From positions 5,970,593 through 6,034,592 of the forward strand of contig CM020620.1 of assembly GCA_009829735.1 (NCBI GenBank): a DNA stretch of 64,000 nt, read 5' to 3'. Position 1 is the first letter of the stretch. Each line of letters begins with the position of its first letter. The position numbers and the translations under genes were made by a program. Below, in pieces: positions 22,809 to 32,246 of this stretch. The notes beneath the pieces were generated by a model that saw nothing but the letters and a program-made list of their open reading frames with translations, searched no databases and had not been told where the DNA came from. Source of the stretch: Pyropia yezoensis. Its lineage: Eukaryota; Rhodophyta; Bangiophyceae; Bangiales; Bangiaceae.

Positions 22809-25800
22809 ATGACCGGGGGGCGCTGGGGTTACCCAAGCAAGCCACCCCGGAGTACCGCGGGGAAAGCCCCACGGAGAGCGCGGTTGAGCCGACGCCGCAT
22901 CAACCCCCGGGTACACCTTCCGGCCCCGACGACACGGCGTCAGGGGATTGATGACCAACCTCCAAGGTTGGGAGGAGAGGACGGGAAGCCCCGTCACGTT
23001 GAACCAGACAAGGGCCCTGTTCAGGATGCCCGAGCTACACCGGATATCGGTGTAGGACATGTGTTGTTTACCTTGGAGAACTTCAAGGTATCAGCCACAC
23101 TGGGGGTTGACCCCCAGTCGACACGATCGTACTACCCTGTACAGGATACAGGGGCTGGACCCAACCTTATCCGGAAGGATACCCTCCCGGACAAGTGGCT
23201 TCCACGAGTCAGAGTGACTCGGGGACCCACCATCAAGGACGCGAATGGTCGACTCATTCGTACGACCGCAGCGATGTCGCTGCGGGTTACCATCGGGGAT
23301 CTCACCACGGAAGTTGACTTCTTGGTATGTGAAACGCTATCGGTGCCCTGCATACTGGGGTGCACCTTCATCAACGTTCACGTTGATGCAATCCGGCCAG
23401 GCCGGAGGACCGTCGAGCTTCAAGAAGCCGACGGGACGAAGCGAGGACACACGGCTATCGTCAGGGACCTGACGCTACAAGGAAGCCACGTTAACGTGGC
23501 TGAGGTGTACGCAAGCGTCGAGCCGAAGACACTTCGGTTGGCCAAGCGAACTCGCTTTGAGCCGTTGTCAGAGACAGTCCTCCCGGTTAACTGCGACCTC
23601 GCAGGCATCTGCAGAGTCCAGTCCAACCTACGGACGTACAAGCGCCATGGGTTGACCATGGCCAACGGTCTCATAGACCTCCCAGCAGGAGGGTCGTCCC
23701 TCCTAGTGATGGCGAACTATCGCCGTAAGGCAGTCACCCTCCCGAAGGGAACTATCCTCGGGATTGCCGAACTCTACGAAGGAGATATTCTTACCCCTGA
23801 TAAGGAAGGTCAAGTGGAACCACTTGAAGTACTGGCGGTCGCCGAGACCACCGAGCGACAGCAACCCGATGACGGGAAGCCTAACCCATCGGCGGCTCCG
23901 GCGGACCTGCCGCCAAAGGACCAAGAGGCCTTGAAGGCACTGGCCGAGGCTGACCTCGACAACCTTCCCCCTTCGGTAGCCGAAGGGGTACGACGGATGC
24001 TAAGTAAGCATGACGTTATGTGGACAGGCGGGGCCTTGGGGACCATTGGGGCAACCCAACATCGTATAGACCTGGTACCAGGCGCACGACCCGCCCGCTC
24101 ACAACCGCACCGAGCGGGACCTATGCAACGAGAGATCGTTGATGGAGAAGTGAAGAGGATGAGTGAAGCTAAGGTGATCCGACCTTCGATGTCGGAATGG
24201 GGTGCCCCAGTCGTTATTGTGCCGAAGAAGGATCAAACCCCTCGGTTTTGCATCGATTATCGACGCCTCAACTTGGTTACCAAGAAGGACTCATACCCTT
24301 TACCAAGGATGGATGAATGCATCGACTCCCTGGGGGAAGCTACGGTGTTTACCACCATCGACTGCAATGCCGGATACTGGCAGATCCCGGTGGCGGACGA
24401 GGATATCCCCAAGACGGCATTCGTCTGTCACAGTGGAGTGTACGAGTTCCTAAGGATGCCCTTCGGATTGTCCAACGCCCCAGCCACATTCCAGCGGGCT
24501 ATCGACATCATACTGTCGGGGGTGAAGTGGCGTAACTGCCTAGTGTACCTCGATGACGTCATCGTCTTCTCGCGTAACATGGATGACCATGTACAACATG
24601 TTGACGAGGTACTCACCCTCTTGAGGAACGCCGGGGTAACCCTGCGTCTGAAGAAGTGCGCCTTCTTCCAACAGACGGTCGAATATCTGGGCCACCAGAT
24701 AACCCCTGGTAAACTAGGGGTACTCGAAGCCAATACCCGGGCACTCCGGGATGCCCGGTTCCCTAACACCCAGACGCAGCTCAAGAGCTTCCTGGGAATG
24801 TGCAATGTATACCGACGGTTCGTCAAGGACTTCGCTCGGATAGCTAAACCGTTAACGGTTCTTACGAGCAGTACCTTACCCAAGGTACTCCAACCCCCTT
24901 CGCCTAGCGAAGAGGAGGCATTCGAGTCGCTGAAGCGAGCCCTACTAGCCCCACCCGTCCTTGCGTTACCGCATAGACGGGGTACCTTCGTCATCGATGT
25001 CGATGCGTGTGATACACAAGTGGGATGCACCCTGTTACAGGGAGAGACGTTGATAGGTACCGACAACGTTATCCCGGACCTACGTCCGGTAGGGTACTTC
25101 AGCCGGACACTCAACCCGGCTGAGCGGACCTATAGTGCCACCGAGCGTGAATGCCTCGGAGTTATATGGGCAGTGCAACTGCTCCGTCCATACCTGGAGG
25201 GCTCCAGGTTCATCGTGAGGTCCGACCACGAACCCCTACGATGGCTCCTCAACCTTGGTGACAAGGATTCCGATAGCCATGGGAGGCTAGCCCGATGGAG
25301 GCTGAAGATGGCCGAGCACGACTACCGCACGGTGTATAAGGCTGGGTCAACCCACCACCTCGGAGACGCGTTGTCTCGACTCGACACCCCGAGCGGGGAT
25401 ACCCGCCCGGTGGACGAGGACATCCCGGTAGTTCCGGTGTGCATGGTGGGTAATGCTACCCAGGGTATGGCTGACCATACCATGGCACACCTTGCGTGCC
25501 CATTGACCCTCGCGGACTTCCGCGAGGCACAGGCCAACGACGATGACTGTAGACGTCATCGTGCTAACCTCCTGGCCGGTATGGCCGGCATCTTCTCCGA
25601 GAACGAAGACGGACTCATATACCGGCGGGCACCCGCCGATGGACGACATCAAGTCGTGGTTCCCGTGTCCTTACGGCAAGCCGTCATGAAACGAGAACAT
25701 GAGAACCCTACAGCCGGACACCCGGGGGGTTCACGTATGTTCGCAGCAATGCGAAGGTTCTTCTACTGGCCAGCAATGGCCGTCGACGTGGTCGACCACG

Positions 25801-26975
25801 TAAGGGGATGCCACCCCTGTGCACGTAACCGCATGAGTCTACATAGGCGGGCGTCTGCCATGAAGCTATTCCCACCTGATGGGCCCAACGAGCAAGTCGC
25901 TATCGACATACTCGGGCCACTTCCGATAACGGAAGAAGGGAACAGGTACATCCTGGTCATGTCTGACCGCTTCACTAAGCTGTCAAGAGCGGCAGCCATC
26001 CCGAATGATACGGCATACACGATCATGAACGCAGTGGTTGACCACTGGATCAGTGCATACGGAGTCATGAAGCAACTCCTCTCCGATAACGGAGCAAACC
26101 TTACGTCGGCATTCTGCACTAAGGTCCTGGGCATGTTCGGTATCGAACCACGTCGGGCATCCGACTACCACCCGCAGTCCAACGGGCAGGTGGAGCGGTT
26201 CAACCGCACCATCGTAAAGATGCTACAGTGCTACGTGGCCGAGCACACGAACACTTGGGACAGGCTTCTGTCCGTACTCACCCTGGCATACAATGCCAGG
26301 CCACATCGGAGCACAAACATTGCTCCGCTGGAGTGGGTCATGCCACTAGGCGTCGGTAACCTGACGCTGCCACCCGGCAGGTGCACTCGGTATGATACAC
26401 CGAAGGGCCGACCCGCCGAACGCATCCACCTAGCTTGGTTGGCCAAGCTATCGTGGATGATTCCTAAGCTCAAGGGTGCCCTTGACAGAACACAACTTCG
26501 ATACAAGAAGAACTTCGACGCCCGACTACGGGTGCGCAACGCAACCCTGGTAACAGGTGACTGGGTCTATATCAGACACCAGAAGTTCCGAGGGAACAAG
26601 CTTATGCAACCGGTCAAGGGACCGTACCAGATCCTCCACAGAGATGACCACTCTGTTATCTTACACTCCGATACGGAGATTCAACGCATCAGCATGAATG
26701 ATGTCACACCTGCTCCGATGCCGGAACAGCCTCAGCCGGTACCGGCTGGGTTGCTACATGAAGCTCTTACAACCCACCGGTCAGATGACCCGGTGGGACC
26801 GGATGGGATTCCATACCAAGTAGAGAGCGTAGTCGGACACACCGACCCGGACCTACCAGGACCCTGGTACGTCAAGGTTATGTGGGTCGGATACGACTCA
26901 CCCACCTGGGAACAGGCGGCAAATATACCCCGCCAACTCCTCATGCCGTACATGAGGCGACGACGCCTACTGTAA
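22809..26975 (+). CDS. RT-B Pol polyprotein (protease, RT, RNase H, integrase, chromodomain)
   Basis: An intact polyprotein of 1,388 aa from the ATG, or slightly longer if entered by frameshift at 22794. The aspartic protease has DTGAG at residues 113-117. The reverse transcriptase has YLDD at 580-583. RNase H follows with intact acidic residues. The integrase has an HHCC zinc finger and catalytic D1033, D1093 and E1129, with the classic 35-residue spacing between the last two. The C-terminus has a chromodomain-like fold (core WVGYDSPTWEQ) and a basic tail. Chromodomains in this family tether the integrase to chromatin. The ATG after the gag stop follows the purine run GAGGAAGG, so reinitiation is an alternative to frameshifting. 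Confidence 0.95.
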   Translation: MTGGRWGYPSKPPRSTAGKAPRRARLSRRRINPRVHLPAPTTRRQGIDDQPPRLGGEDGKPRHVEPDKGPVQDARATPDIGVGHVLFTLENFKVSATLGVDPQSTRSYYPVQDTGAGPNLIRKDTLPDKWLPRVRVTRGPTIKDANGRLIRTTAAMSLRVTIGDLTTEVDFLVCETLSVPCILGCTFINVHVDAIRPGRRTVELQEADGTKRGHTAIVRDLTLQGSHVNVAEVYASVEPKTLRLAKRTRFEPLSETVLPVNCDLAGICRVQSNLRTYKRHGLTMANGLIDLPAGGSSLLVMANYRRKAVTLPKGTILGIAELYEGDILTPDKEGQVEPLEVLAVAETTERQQPDDGKPNPSAAPADLPPKDQEALKALAEADLDNLPPSVAEGVRRMLSKHDVMWTGGALGTIGATQHRIDLVPGARPARSQPHRAGPMQREIVDGEVKRMSEAKVIRPSMSEWGAPVVIVPKKDQTPRFCIDYRRLNLVTKKDSYPLPRMDECIDSLGEATVFTTIDCNAGYWQIPVADEDIPKTAFVCHSGVYEFLRMPFGLSNAPATFQRAIDIILSGVKWRNCLVYLDDVIVFSRNMDDHVQHVDEVLTLLRNAGVTLRLKKCAFFQQTVEYLGHQITPGKLGVLEANTRALRDARFPNTQTQLKSFLGMCNVYRRFVKDFARIAKPLTVLTSSTLPKVLQPPSPSEEEAFESLKRALLAPPVLALPHRRGTFVIDVDACDTQVGCTLLQGETLIGTDNVIPDLRPVGYFSRTLNPAERTYSATERECLGVIWAVQLLRPYLEGSRFIVRSDHEPLRWLLNLGDKDSDSHGRLARWRLKMAEHDYRTVYKAGSTHHLGDALSRLDTPSGDTRPVDEDIPVVPVCMVGNATQGMADHTMAHLACPLTLADFREAQANDDDCRRHRANLLAGMAGIFSENEDGLIYRRAPADGRHQVVVPVSLRQAVMKREHENPTAGHPGGSRMFAAMRRFFYWPAMAVDVVDHVRGCHPCARNRMSLHRRASAMKLFPPDGPNEQVAIDILGPLPITEEGNRYILVMSDRFTKLSRAAAIPNDTAYTIMNAVVDHWISAYGVMKQLLSDNGANLTSAFCTKVLGMFGIEPRRASDYHPQSNGQVERFNRTIVKMLQCYVAEHTNTWDRLLSVLTLAYNARPHRSTNIAPLEWVMPLGVGNLTLPPGRCTRYDTPKGRPAERIHLAWLAKLSWMIPKLKGALDRTQLRYKKNFDARLRVRNATLVTGDWVYIRHQKFRGNKLMQPVKGPYQILHRDDHSVILHSDTEIQRISMNDVTPAPMPEQPQPVPAGLLHEALTTHRSDDPVGPDGIPYQVESVVGHTDPDLPGPWYVKVMWVGYDSPTWEQAANIPRQLLMPYMRRRRLL

Positions 26976-27051
26976 CAACCCAACCGACACCGACTTCGGC
27001 TGTTGGGGGGTGAGGCTTATACCTACTAAGTAGGGTGTGACATGGTTACGG

Positions 27052-27171
27052 CAGACTTAGGTTTCTAAGTCAAATCAGACTTAGGTTTCTAAGTCAAATC
27101 AGACTTAGGTTTCTAAGTCGAACCAAGCTTAGGTAACTAAGTAGAGCTAAGCTTAGGTAACTAAGTAAAAC
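27052..27171. repeat. RT-B tandem hairpin array after pol
   Basis: Five tandem units of about 24 bp, each an inverted repeat (ACTTAG-GTTT-CTAAGT in the first three, GCTTAG-GTAA-CTAAGT-like in the last two). RT-A has only two units here. The array lies between the convergent ends of pol and ORF3, which suggests a two-way transcript terminator or RNA end signal. Confidence 0.7.
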
Positions 27172-27243
27172 CTGAACCTTAATAAGTTAACTTAAAGGTA
27201 AAGGCTAACTCCGATAATATCGAAGTAACTAGGGAGCTTACAC

Positions 27244-27295
27244 GGGAGGATGACCTCCCCAAGCCAAGACACCAAGGGAGGGAGGATGACCTCCC
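27244..27295. repeat. RT-B paired palindromes
   Basis: Two copies of GGGAGG-ATGA-CCTCCC (27244-27259 and 27280-27295). The corresponding places in RT-A hold AAGGTT/AACCTT palindromes, so the stem is kept while its sequence differs. Confidence 0.6.
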
Positions 27296-27477
27296 CAAGC
27301 ATGAACCTACCGGAAGAAGTTGGACGGGAGGCAAGGCACCACTGAGCCAGGAGGGGTACTCCCCAGGGCAGCAAACAGAGGCAAGCAATGCCCCCAAAGG
27401 GGATGAGTTTATACTCACTACTACCCGGCTACCATAAGGGTTGCCGGGGCCCTCTCCCGCACAAACAATAGCACTCC

Positions 27478-29925
27478 TCAGTGGGTAGACCCACTGCCCG
27501 AGGGAGGCCACTCACGCGTAAGCGCGTAGACCTCCGTGCTCCACCGGTCGGCAACGTCACGACGGTCGACCACCCGAGTTACCTCGGTGCATAGCTGGAC
27601 GAGGGTGCTGCGGCCAGCCTCCACGTCCTCCAGAGCTTTCTGAAGGCGGTCCAGCACGCCACCGAAGCAACGCGCTGACCCAACCAGCGCAGCACCTGGG
27701 GGGATATCCCCCCAGCTAACAGAGAGACCCCCACGCATTGCGCGGGTAACAAGGGCGTCAACGCCTTCATACCAGAGACGGGGACCCCCGTCATGTAGGA
27801 CAGAGGCGGGAGGTGACACTGGCGCAGCCTGAGGAGCCACAGGAGCCGACACGGCTACCACCGGAGCCGGTGGCACCTGATACGAGGCCCGGTAGGACCC
27901 TACCGAAGGGGCTCCACCGTAACCACGGCGGTACTCCGCCCGACGACGGGACACCTCACGCTCCCCACCCACAGAGCCCCACTCTCGGGGACGACGGCCA
28001 ACCGCCGCCGGCATCGGGTTACCGAACCACGGAGCAAGGACCTGAAGAGGGTCATGGATAACCATGGGAATACCCAGGTCAGCAACAGCCTCGGTGGATG
28101 CCCACCCATGGCAACTGGGCTCACCCGGCTGCGTACGCCGGACACGCAACAAGTGACGAGGCAAGGGGGAAGCCCCAGCCTGCGGGTCCCGGTACGGGGG
28201 AAGGGCCAACACCCCAGCCCAGTTCACGGCATCGTGAACAGCCAGCAGGGCTTCGAACTCCCGGGCCAACCCGGTCTTGGCGGCTATCAGATCCACGCCC
28301 AACTGCGCGATGTGCCGACGGACACCCGTCGGGAGATGAAACAGACGACCCTGCCGGCGGACGGACAGCAAGAAGGATGAAGCCTGCCCGAGGGTAACCT
28401 CAAGGGTGAAGGTACCCTGCAACGGGTGGACCGGTCGCGAGGCCAACACACTCCCGAAGTAGCGAAGGCAGGAGCCGGTGTCAAACCGGAAAGCAGGGGC
28501 GGGTTCCCACCCCTCCTGCCATAGCGGCGGGCGCACGGGAGTGTATACCGGAGCACGACCGTTGCCGGTCTGCAACGCACACGTTATATCCGTGCGGAAC
28601 GCATCCGCCATGACACCATGGTTACGTCGCCAACTCGACGCCGACTTCAACCCCGCCATGGGCGGGTAGGGAGCCGTCAACGACAGATACGGGGGTACCC
28701 CCGGGTAGTAGTCAAAGTCGGGATACCGACCGGTACGGCTCACCGTCTCCCCAAACGCAACCGGCTCCGCCGCCGCCGCAATCCCCCGAGCACTAGCCGG
28801 GTTGTCAATCTCCCGCGGCAACGCGGGGGCAATCAAGTCGCAGACCCCGAAGTTGGGGTCGAGGTACACCTCACCCCGTCCCACCCGGGTGCGCCAAAGC
28901 TGCGCATGCCGGTCGTCCGGCTGACTCAGGATCCAATGATGTTCCACCCGGACCGCGTTCGGCTGGTTGACCAGCCGCACCAACTCCCGCTCCCAGCTCG
29001 GGTCCACCTTAACGCGGCGGGAGGACTCTCCACGGGGATGCACCAGGTGGAAGTCCACCCGCATACGCCCATCGGACTCCATCGACTCTTGCACCGTGAG
29101 GCCTCGAACCCGAGCCACCAAGTCGGACACCGACATGGCGGGTTGACCCACCGCCACGGCGACGCCGCCACCCAACGGGGCAACCCGGGCAGGACCAGGA
29201 AGAATCGGGGGCGCCGGGGGACGCACCACCGGCAGAGGGGCCGACGTCGGAGATGGACGAGGCCGAGGAGGAAGAAGAAGGGCGGGCGCCCGCCCGGAGT
29301 AACTCCCGGTGTCAACCGCCATGGGAGAAGGAGCGTCTTGACCGCTCGACGCCCGCGGCACCGCAGGTACGGCACCGGCGCCGGCACCACCCGTCGGCGT
29401 AGCCCCCGCCTCGGAAGGGGAAGGCACTTGGACAGCCTCCGGAGCCGGAGCCCCGGCCGTGCGGACACCCGCACCGTCTTGACCCACCGCACCGGGTGTC
29501 GCACCGCCACCACCACCCGCGTCAACGTCGGGACCGCCTCGAGGAGTCACCGCCCGGACACCCGGACCACCTTGACCAGCCGGAGTCGGCTGCGGGTCGC
29601 CACCTCCGCCGCAGGGCGGACCATCTTGAGGTAGCTGCGGTGAGCCGGCACCGGCACCAGGCTCCATCCGGGCAGCCGGCAGAGAGGGGGTAGAAGCCGC
29701 CACGCGCGGCTGACCGCCGGGTTGACCGCCGGCCGACGGCACCGTCGTGCCGCTGCACACGGACGACAGTCCTCCGGCCGACAGACGGACGGACTCCGCA
29801 GGCCCGTCGTCGTCAGACGAGCTCACCCCGTAACGCGCGGCGTCGGGACCGACAGGCGCGTCGTCCTCCATCTCCTCCCCGATCAGGAGGTCTTCCTCCT
29901 CTTCAAGCACCTGGGGATAGGACAT
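27478..29925 (-). CDS. RT-B antisense ORF3, unknown function, intact
   Basis: An 815-aa protein read opposite to gag and pol. The ATG at 29925 is chosen because the similarity to RT-A starts there, although the frame is open further upstream. The first 60 residues are acidic, about residues 60-330 are Pro/Ala/Gly-rich, and the C-terminal half looks globular with many Trp, Tyr and Phe. The last 90 residues could form a short helical bundle. I see no signal peptide, membrane span or known enzyme motif, and it is not an envelope-like protein. A short region (RRQGRLFHL, 28334-28360) matches the ORF3 of RT-C (QRRGMLWHL), with an FGS motif 30-35 residues earlier in both. A hairpin (CAGTGGG/CCCACTG) overlaps the stop. 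Confidence 0.75.
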   Translation of the reverse strand: MSYPQVLEEEEDLLIGEEMEDDAPVGPDAARYGVSSSDDDGPAESVRLSAGGLSSVCSGTTVPSAGGQPGGQPRVAASTPSLPAARMEPGAGAGSPQLPQDGPPCGGGGDPQPTPAGQGGPGVRAVTPRGGPDVDAGGGGGATPGAVGQDGAGVRTAGAPAPEAVQVPSPSEAGATPTGGAGAGAVPAVPRASSGQDAPSPMAVDTGSYSGRAPALLLPPRPRPSPTSAPLPVVRPPAPPILPGPARVAPLGGGVAVAVGQPAMSVSDLVARVRGLTVQESMESDGRMRVDFHLVHPRGESSRRVKVDPSWERELVRLVNQPNAVRVEHHWILSQPDDRHAQLWRTRVGRGEVYLDPNFGVCDLIAPALPREIDNPASARGIAAAAEPVAFGETVSRTGRYPDFDYYPGVPPYLSLTAPYPPMAGLKSASSWRRNHGVMADAFRTDITCALQTGNGRAPVYTPVRPPLWQEGWEPAPAFRFDTGSCLRYFGSVLASRPVHPLQGTFTLEVTLGQASSFLLSVRRQGRLFHLPTGVRRHIAQLGVDLIAAKTGLAREFEALLAVHDAVNWAGVLALPPYRDPQAGASPLPRHLLRVRRTQPGEPSCHGWASTEAVADLGIPMVIHDPLQVLAPWFGNPMPAAVGRRPREWGSVGGEREVSRRRAEYRRGYGGAPSVGSYRASYQVPPAPVVAVSAPVAPQAAPVSPPASVLHDGGPRLWYEGVDALVTRAMRGGLSVSWGDIPPGAALVGSARCFGGVLDRLQKALEDVEAGRSTLVQLCTEVTRVVDRRDVADRWSTEVYALTREWPPSGSGSTH

Positions 29926-30498
29926 GATAACGGGTGCGGAGTCCCCCGCGCCCACAAGCCGTCGACGGCTACAACCCGGTACGGTGGGATAACCGGGACG
30001 AGCCAGGGAAGCGCGGACACCCACGCTTATGACCACAAACGGCCACGAGAAGCGCCACAGGCACGCGGGTCGACCCACGCCCCACGGGGCTACGAACGCG
30101 CTCCACCCAGGCACCTGGGCGGGACGGGGCCACCCCCACACACGGGGTAAGCAAGCGGGGTCACCCCCAACCGCCCCCACGCAACGCGGGCAGCCCCCGC
30201 CCCCCACTCAATCGCCCACACGAGAGGGACCCCCCTATCACCAGGCACCTGGTGGCGGATCCGCTTGCACCACCCCTCGGAAAGGGGGGTCGTGAACAAA
30301 AACCCGCATCGGGAAATTAACGGTCCGGAAAACGGATCGTGTGTGTACCACACAAAGGGGGGCACCCCCCTCGGACAACCTCGAAAAGGGGTGTCTGTCG
30401 CGACGGGGCGCAAAGCCCCACCCGACGGGTAAACAGTCACGCGACCCACTTACATTCGGTAACCCGAATGCAACTCGACCCGAGGACGGGCCGAATCT

Positions 30499-30508
30499 AA
30501 GGGGGGGA
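30499..30508 (+). other. RT-B polypurine tract
   Basis: AAGGGGGGGA two bases before the 3' LTR, identical to RT-A. The 270 bp before it hold several short hairpins (for example GGGGC-GCAAA-GCCCC) and, since ORF3 starts at 29925 on the other strand, must also hold the ORF3 promoter unless that lies in the LTR. Confidence 0.8.
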
Positions 30509-30510
30509 TA

Positions 30511-30872
30511 TGTAGCAATATGGTTGTCCGTATTGTGACCCTAATATCAGGGGGGCTACTTCTAATCCTTAACTTCAATTTGAGAGTCCGAGCTGGTCAC
30601 GGTATCTATAAGTTACGTATGACCAGAGGGACTTGCATCTTGGGGTGGAGGGTAGTTAGTAGTGTCTCCGAGGGTTTATAACGAGGGGGCCGGTGGCGAA
30701 TCCACCGCCGGCCAAGGTAGAACAACAAACCCCTTCCATTTGGGCTCCCATCTTGGTCCCGTGGCTTGCGCTCCAAGGACAGCAACCTTGGCCTCCCGGT
30801 GACGTTGGTGCCGATCCCCCTTGGTGAGTGTTCCCTGAGAGTGGACGTGCGACGGATTCCTATTGTGCTACA
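30511..30872 (+). repeat. RT-B 3' LTR
   Basis: 362 bp, starting TGTAGCA and ending TGCTACA, followed by the target duplication AAAGT. It may also carry or lie near an antisense promoter for ORF3. Confidence 0.95.
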
Positions 30873-31911
30873 AAAGTTCACGACCGACCGAGACGAACTG
30901 GCGAAGTGTGCCATCGTCCTTGGGCCGGCGGGGGGAGCGGCGCAACTTGTGCCAAATGCTCTCCCACTCGATGAGCTTATGAAGACGCAGCATCTCCTCA
31001 AGTAGAGTGAGCTGTCCTGATGAGCACCCCTCAGCAACTAGCTGAGGGGTGAGCTGTTCCAAACCTTGGATAAGCCGGGGGGCAAGATGCCAGAGCATCC
31101 CCCGCCGCTGAACACAAGACACCCAGGTCGACATGACCTCGAGGAGCCACTGGGTTGCCAACATGGCGAACACCAGGTGATCCGGGCTAGCCGTCAACAT
31201 GAAGGAGCCGAAGTGGTCGAGCAACCGTGGTAGCAACGCCGCAAACCCGTAGGGGACCTCAACTTGAGGCCACCACTCAGGCTTCTCAGGATAGTACTGC
31301 TCCTTGCTAGCAGGGGACTGCTGCGGAAACTCAAGCTGAGCCGAGGTCACCAATTAGGGACCTCGCCGGAAGTCCTTCTCCATCCGCACATCAAAGTGAT
31401 GAGTGTGCGGATCGACTTCGTGGAGGTACGGGGGGCGAGTTGCCACCGCGTCCCAAGTGAAGGTCGGCACGTCGCCGGTGCCCGGGATAGTTCCCCCGCG
31501 GTCCACCATGGCTTTGGCCCGCTGCACGTCTTCGACCTCGTCCTCATCCAGGAAGGCAAACTGGTCCGTCCTGAAGTCGGGAGGAAACCCGACCCTACGG
31601 GGGAACTTCTCCCGTAGGCGGCCCCATACCCGACTCATCGCGGTGCCAAGTCGGCCACAGCGGAGAACAGTCAACCCCTCCTCATACAGAGGCCACGCGG
31701 GGTAAAACCACCGTCCCAAGGCCTCCCGTTGGATGACGCGGCCTGTCTCCGGGGGAGATCCCGCCGCCAACCCAAAGTTGGGAGACGCGGGAGTCCCATC
31801 CCCCGGAGCGATCGCGGAGCCCCCGCCGGAAGTCCCGGCGGGCGCTACACCGTAAGATGTGTCCTCCATACGCTCGTCCAGGGAGTCAGACTCCAACCCC
31901 TGGATCGCCAT
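30873..31911 (-). pseudogene. RT-C antisense ORF3, N-terminal part
   Basis: Starts at the ATG at 31911 on the minus strand. The product has an acidic N-terminus, as in RT-B ORF3, then a globular region rich in Trp, Phe and Tyr. One in-frame TAA (31354-31356) interrupts it. The frame then continues to the RT-B insertion point and resumes at 20029. The segment around 31084-31110 (QRRGMLWHL), with FGS about 33 residues before it, is the part that resembles RT-B ORF3. Position, strand and this similarity identify it as a divergent ORF3. Function unknown. Confidence 0.65.
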
Positions 31912-32229
31912 GGCTCTCCCCAAGTTAGGGAGAGGCAGGGCGGTTGCAGCTGCACGAGACCCGCCTCGAGTTGAGGGGGGCTCGGATCGCGGGTAAATGG
32001 GTGGGCTCCCCAGCGTGGGGCGGCCCAGGGTAAGGTGAAGGGGTTGTGTTGGTGGTGGTGAGGTGAGAACCGACGAGAGCAAGCTGCCGAGTGGGAAAGC
32101 TTGAGGAGAGGGGCGGTCAACGTGACCGCCTCCACGTCCACGTGACGTACCAGGGGGACAGCAAGTCGCGCCCCCAACGCCGAGACGTGCGTCTATACGC
32201 CCCCTCGCAGGGCCGACCGGGTCGGTCGG

Positions 32230-32246
32230 AACTGAGGAGAGGGGAG
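32230..32246 (+). other. RT-C polypurine tract
   Basis: The purine-rich run GAGGAGAGGGGAG directly precedes the 3' LTR at 32247. Confidence 0.7.

Larger units (their letters stand above)
20030..30872 (+). mobile_element. RT-B: intact chromoviral Ty3/gypsy LTR retrotransposon
   Basis: A 10,843-bp element of the same family as RT-A, with 362-bp LTRs (20030-20391 and 30511-30872) that differ at two positions. It is flanked by AAAGT (20025-20029 and 30873-30877) and inserted within ORF3 of RT-C. Gag, Pol and antisense ORF3 are all open, and the primer site, frameshift site and polypurine tract are present. On sequence alone nothing prevents autonomous transposition. Confidence 0.96.

Noticed and set aside
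27478-29925. ORF3 as an envelope gene (endogenous retrovirus)
   Set aside because: It is on the opposite strand and has no signal peptide, membrane span or cleavage motif.
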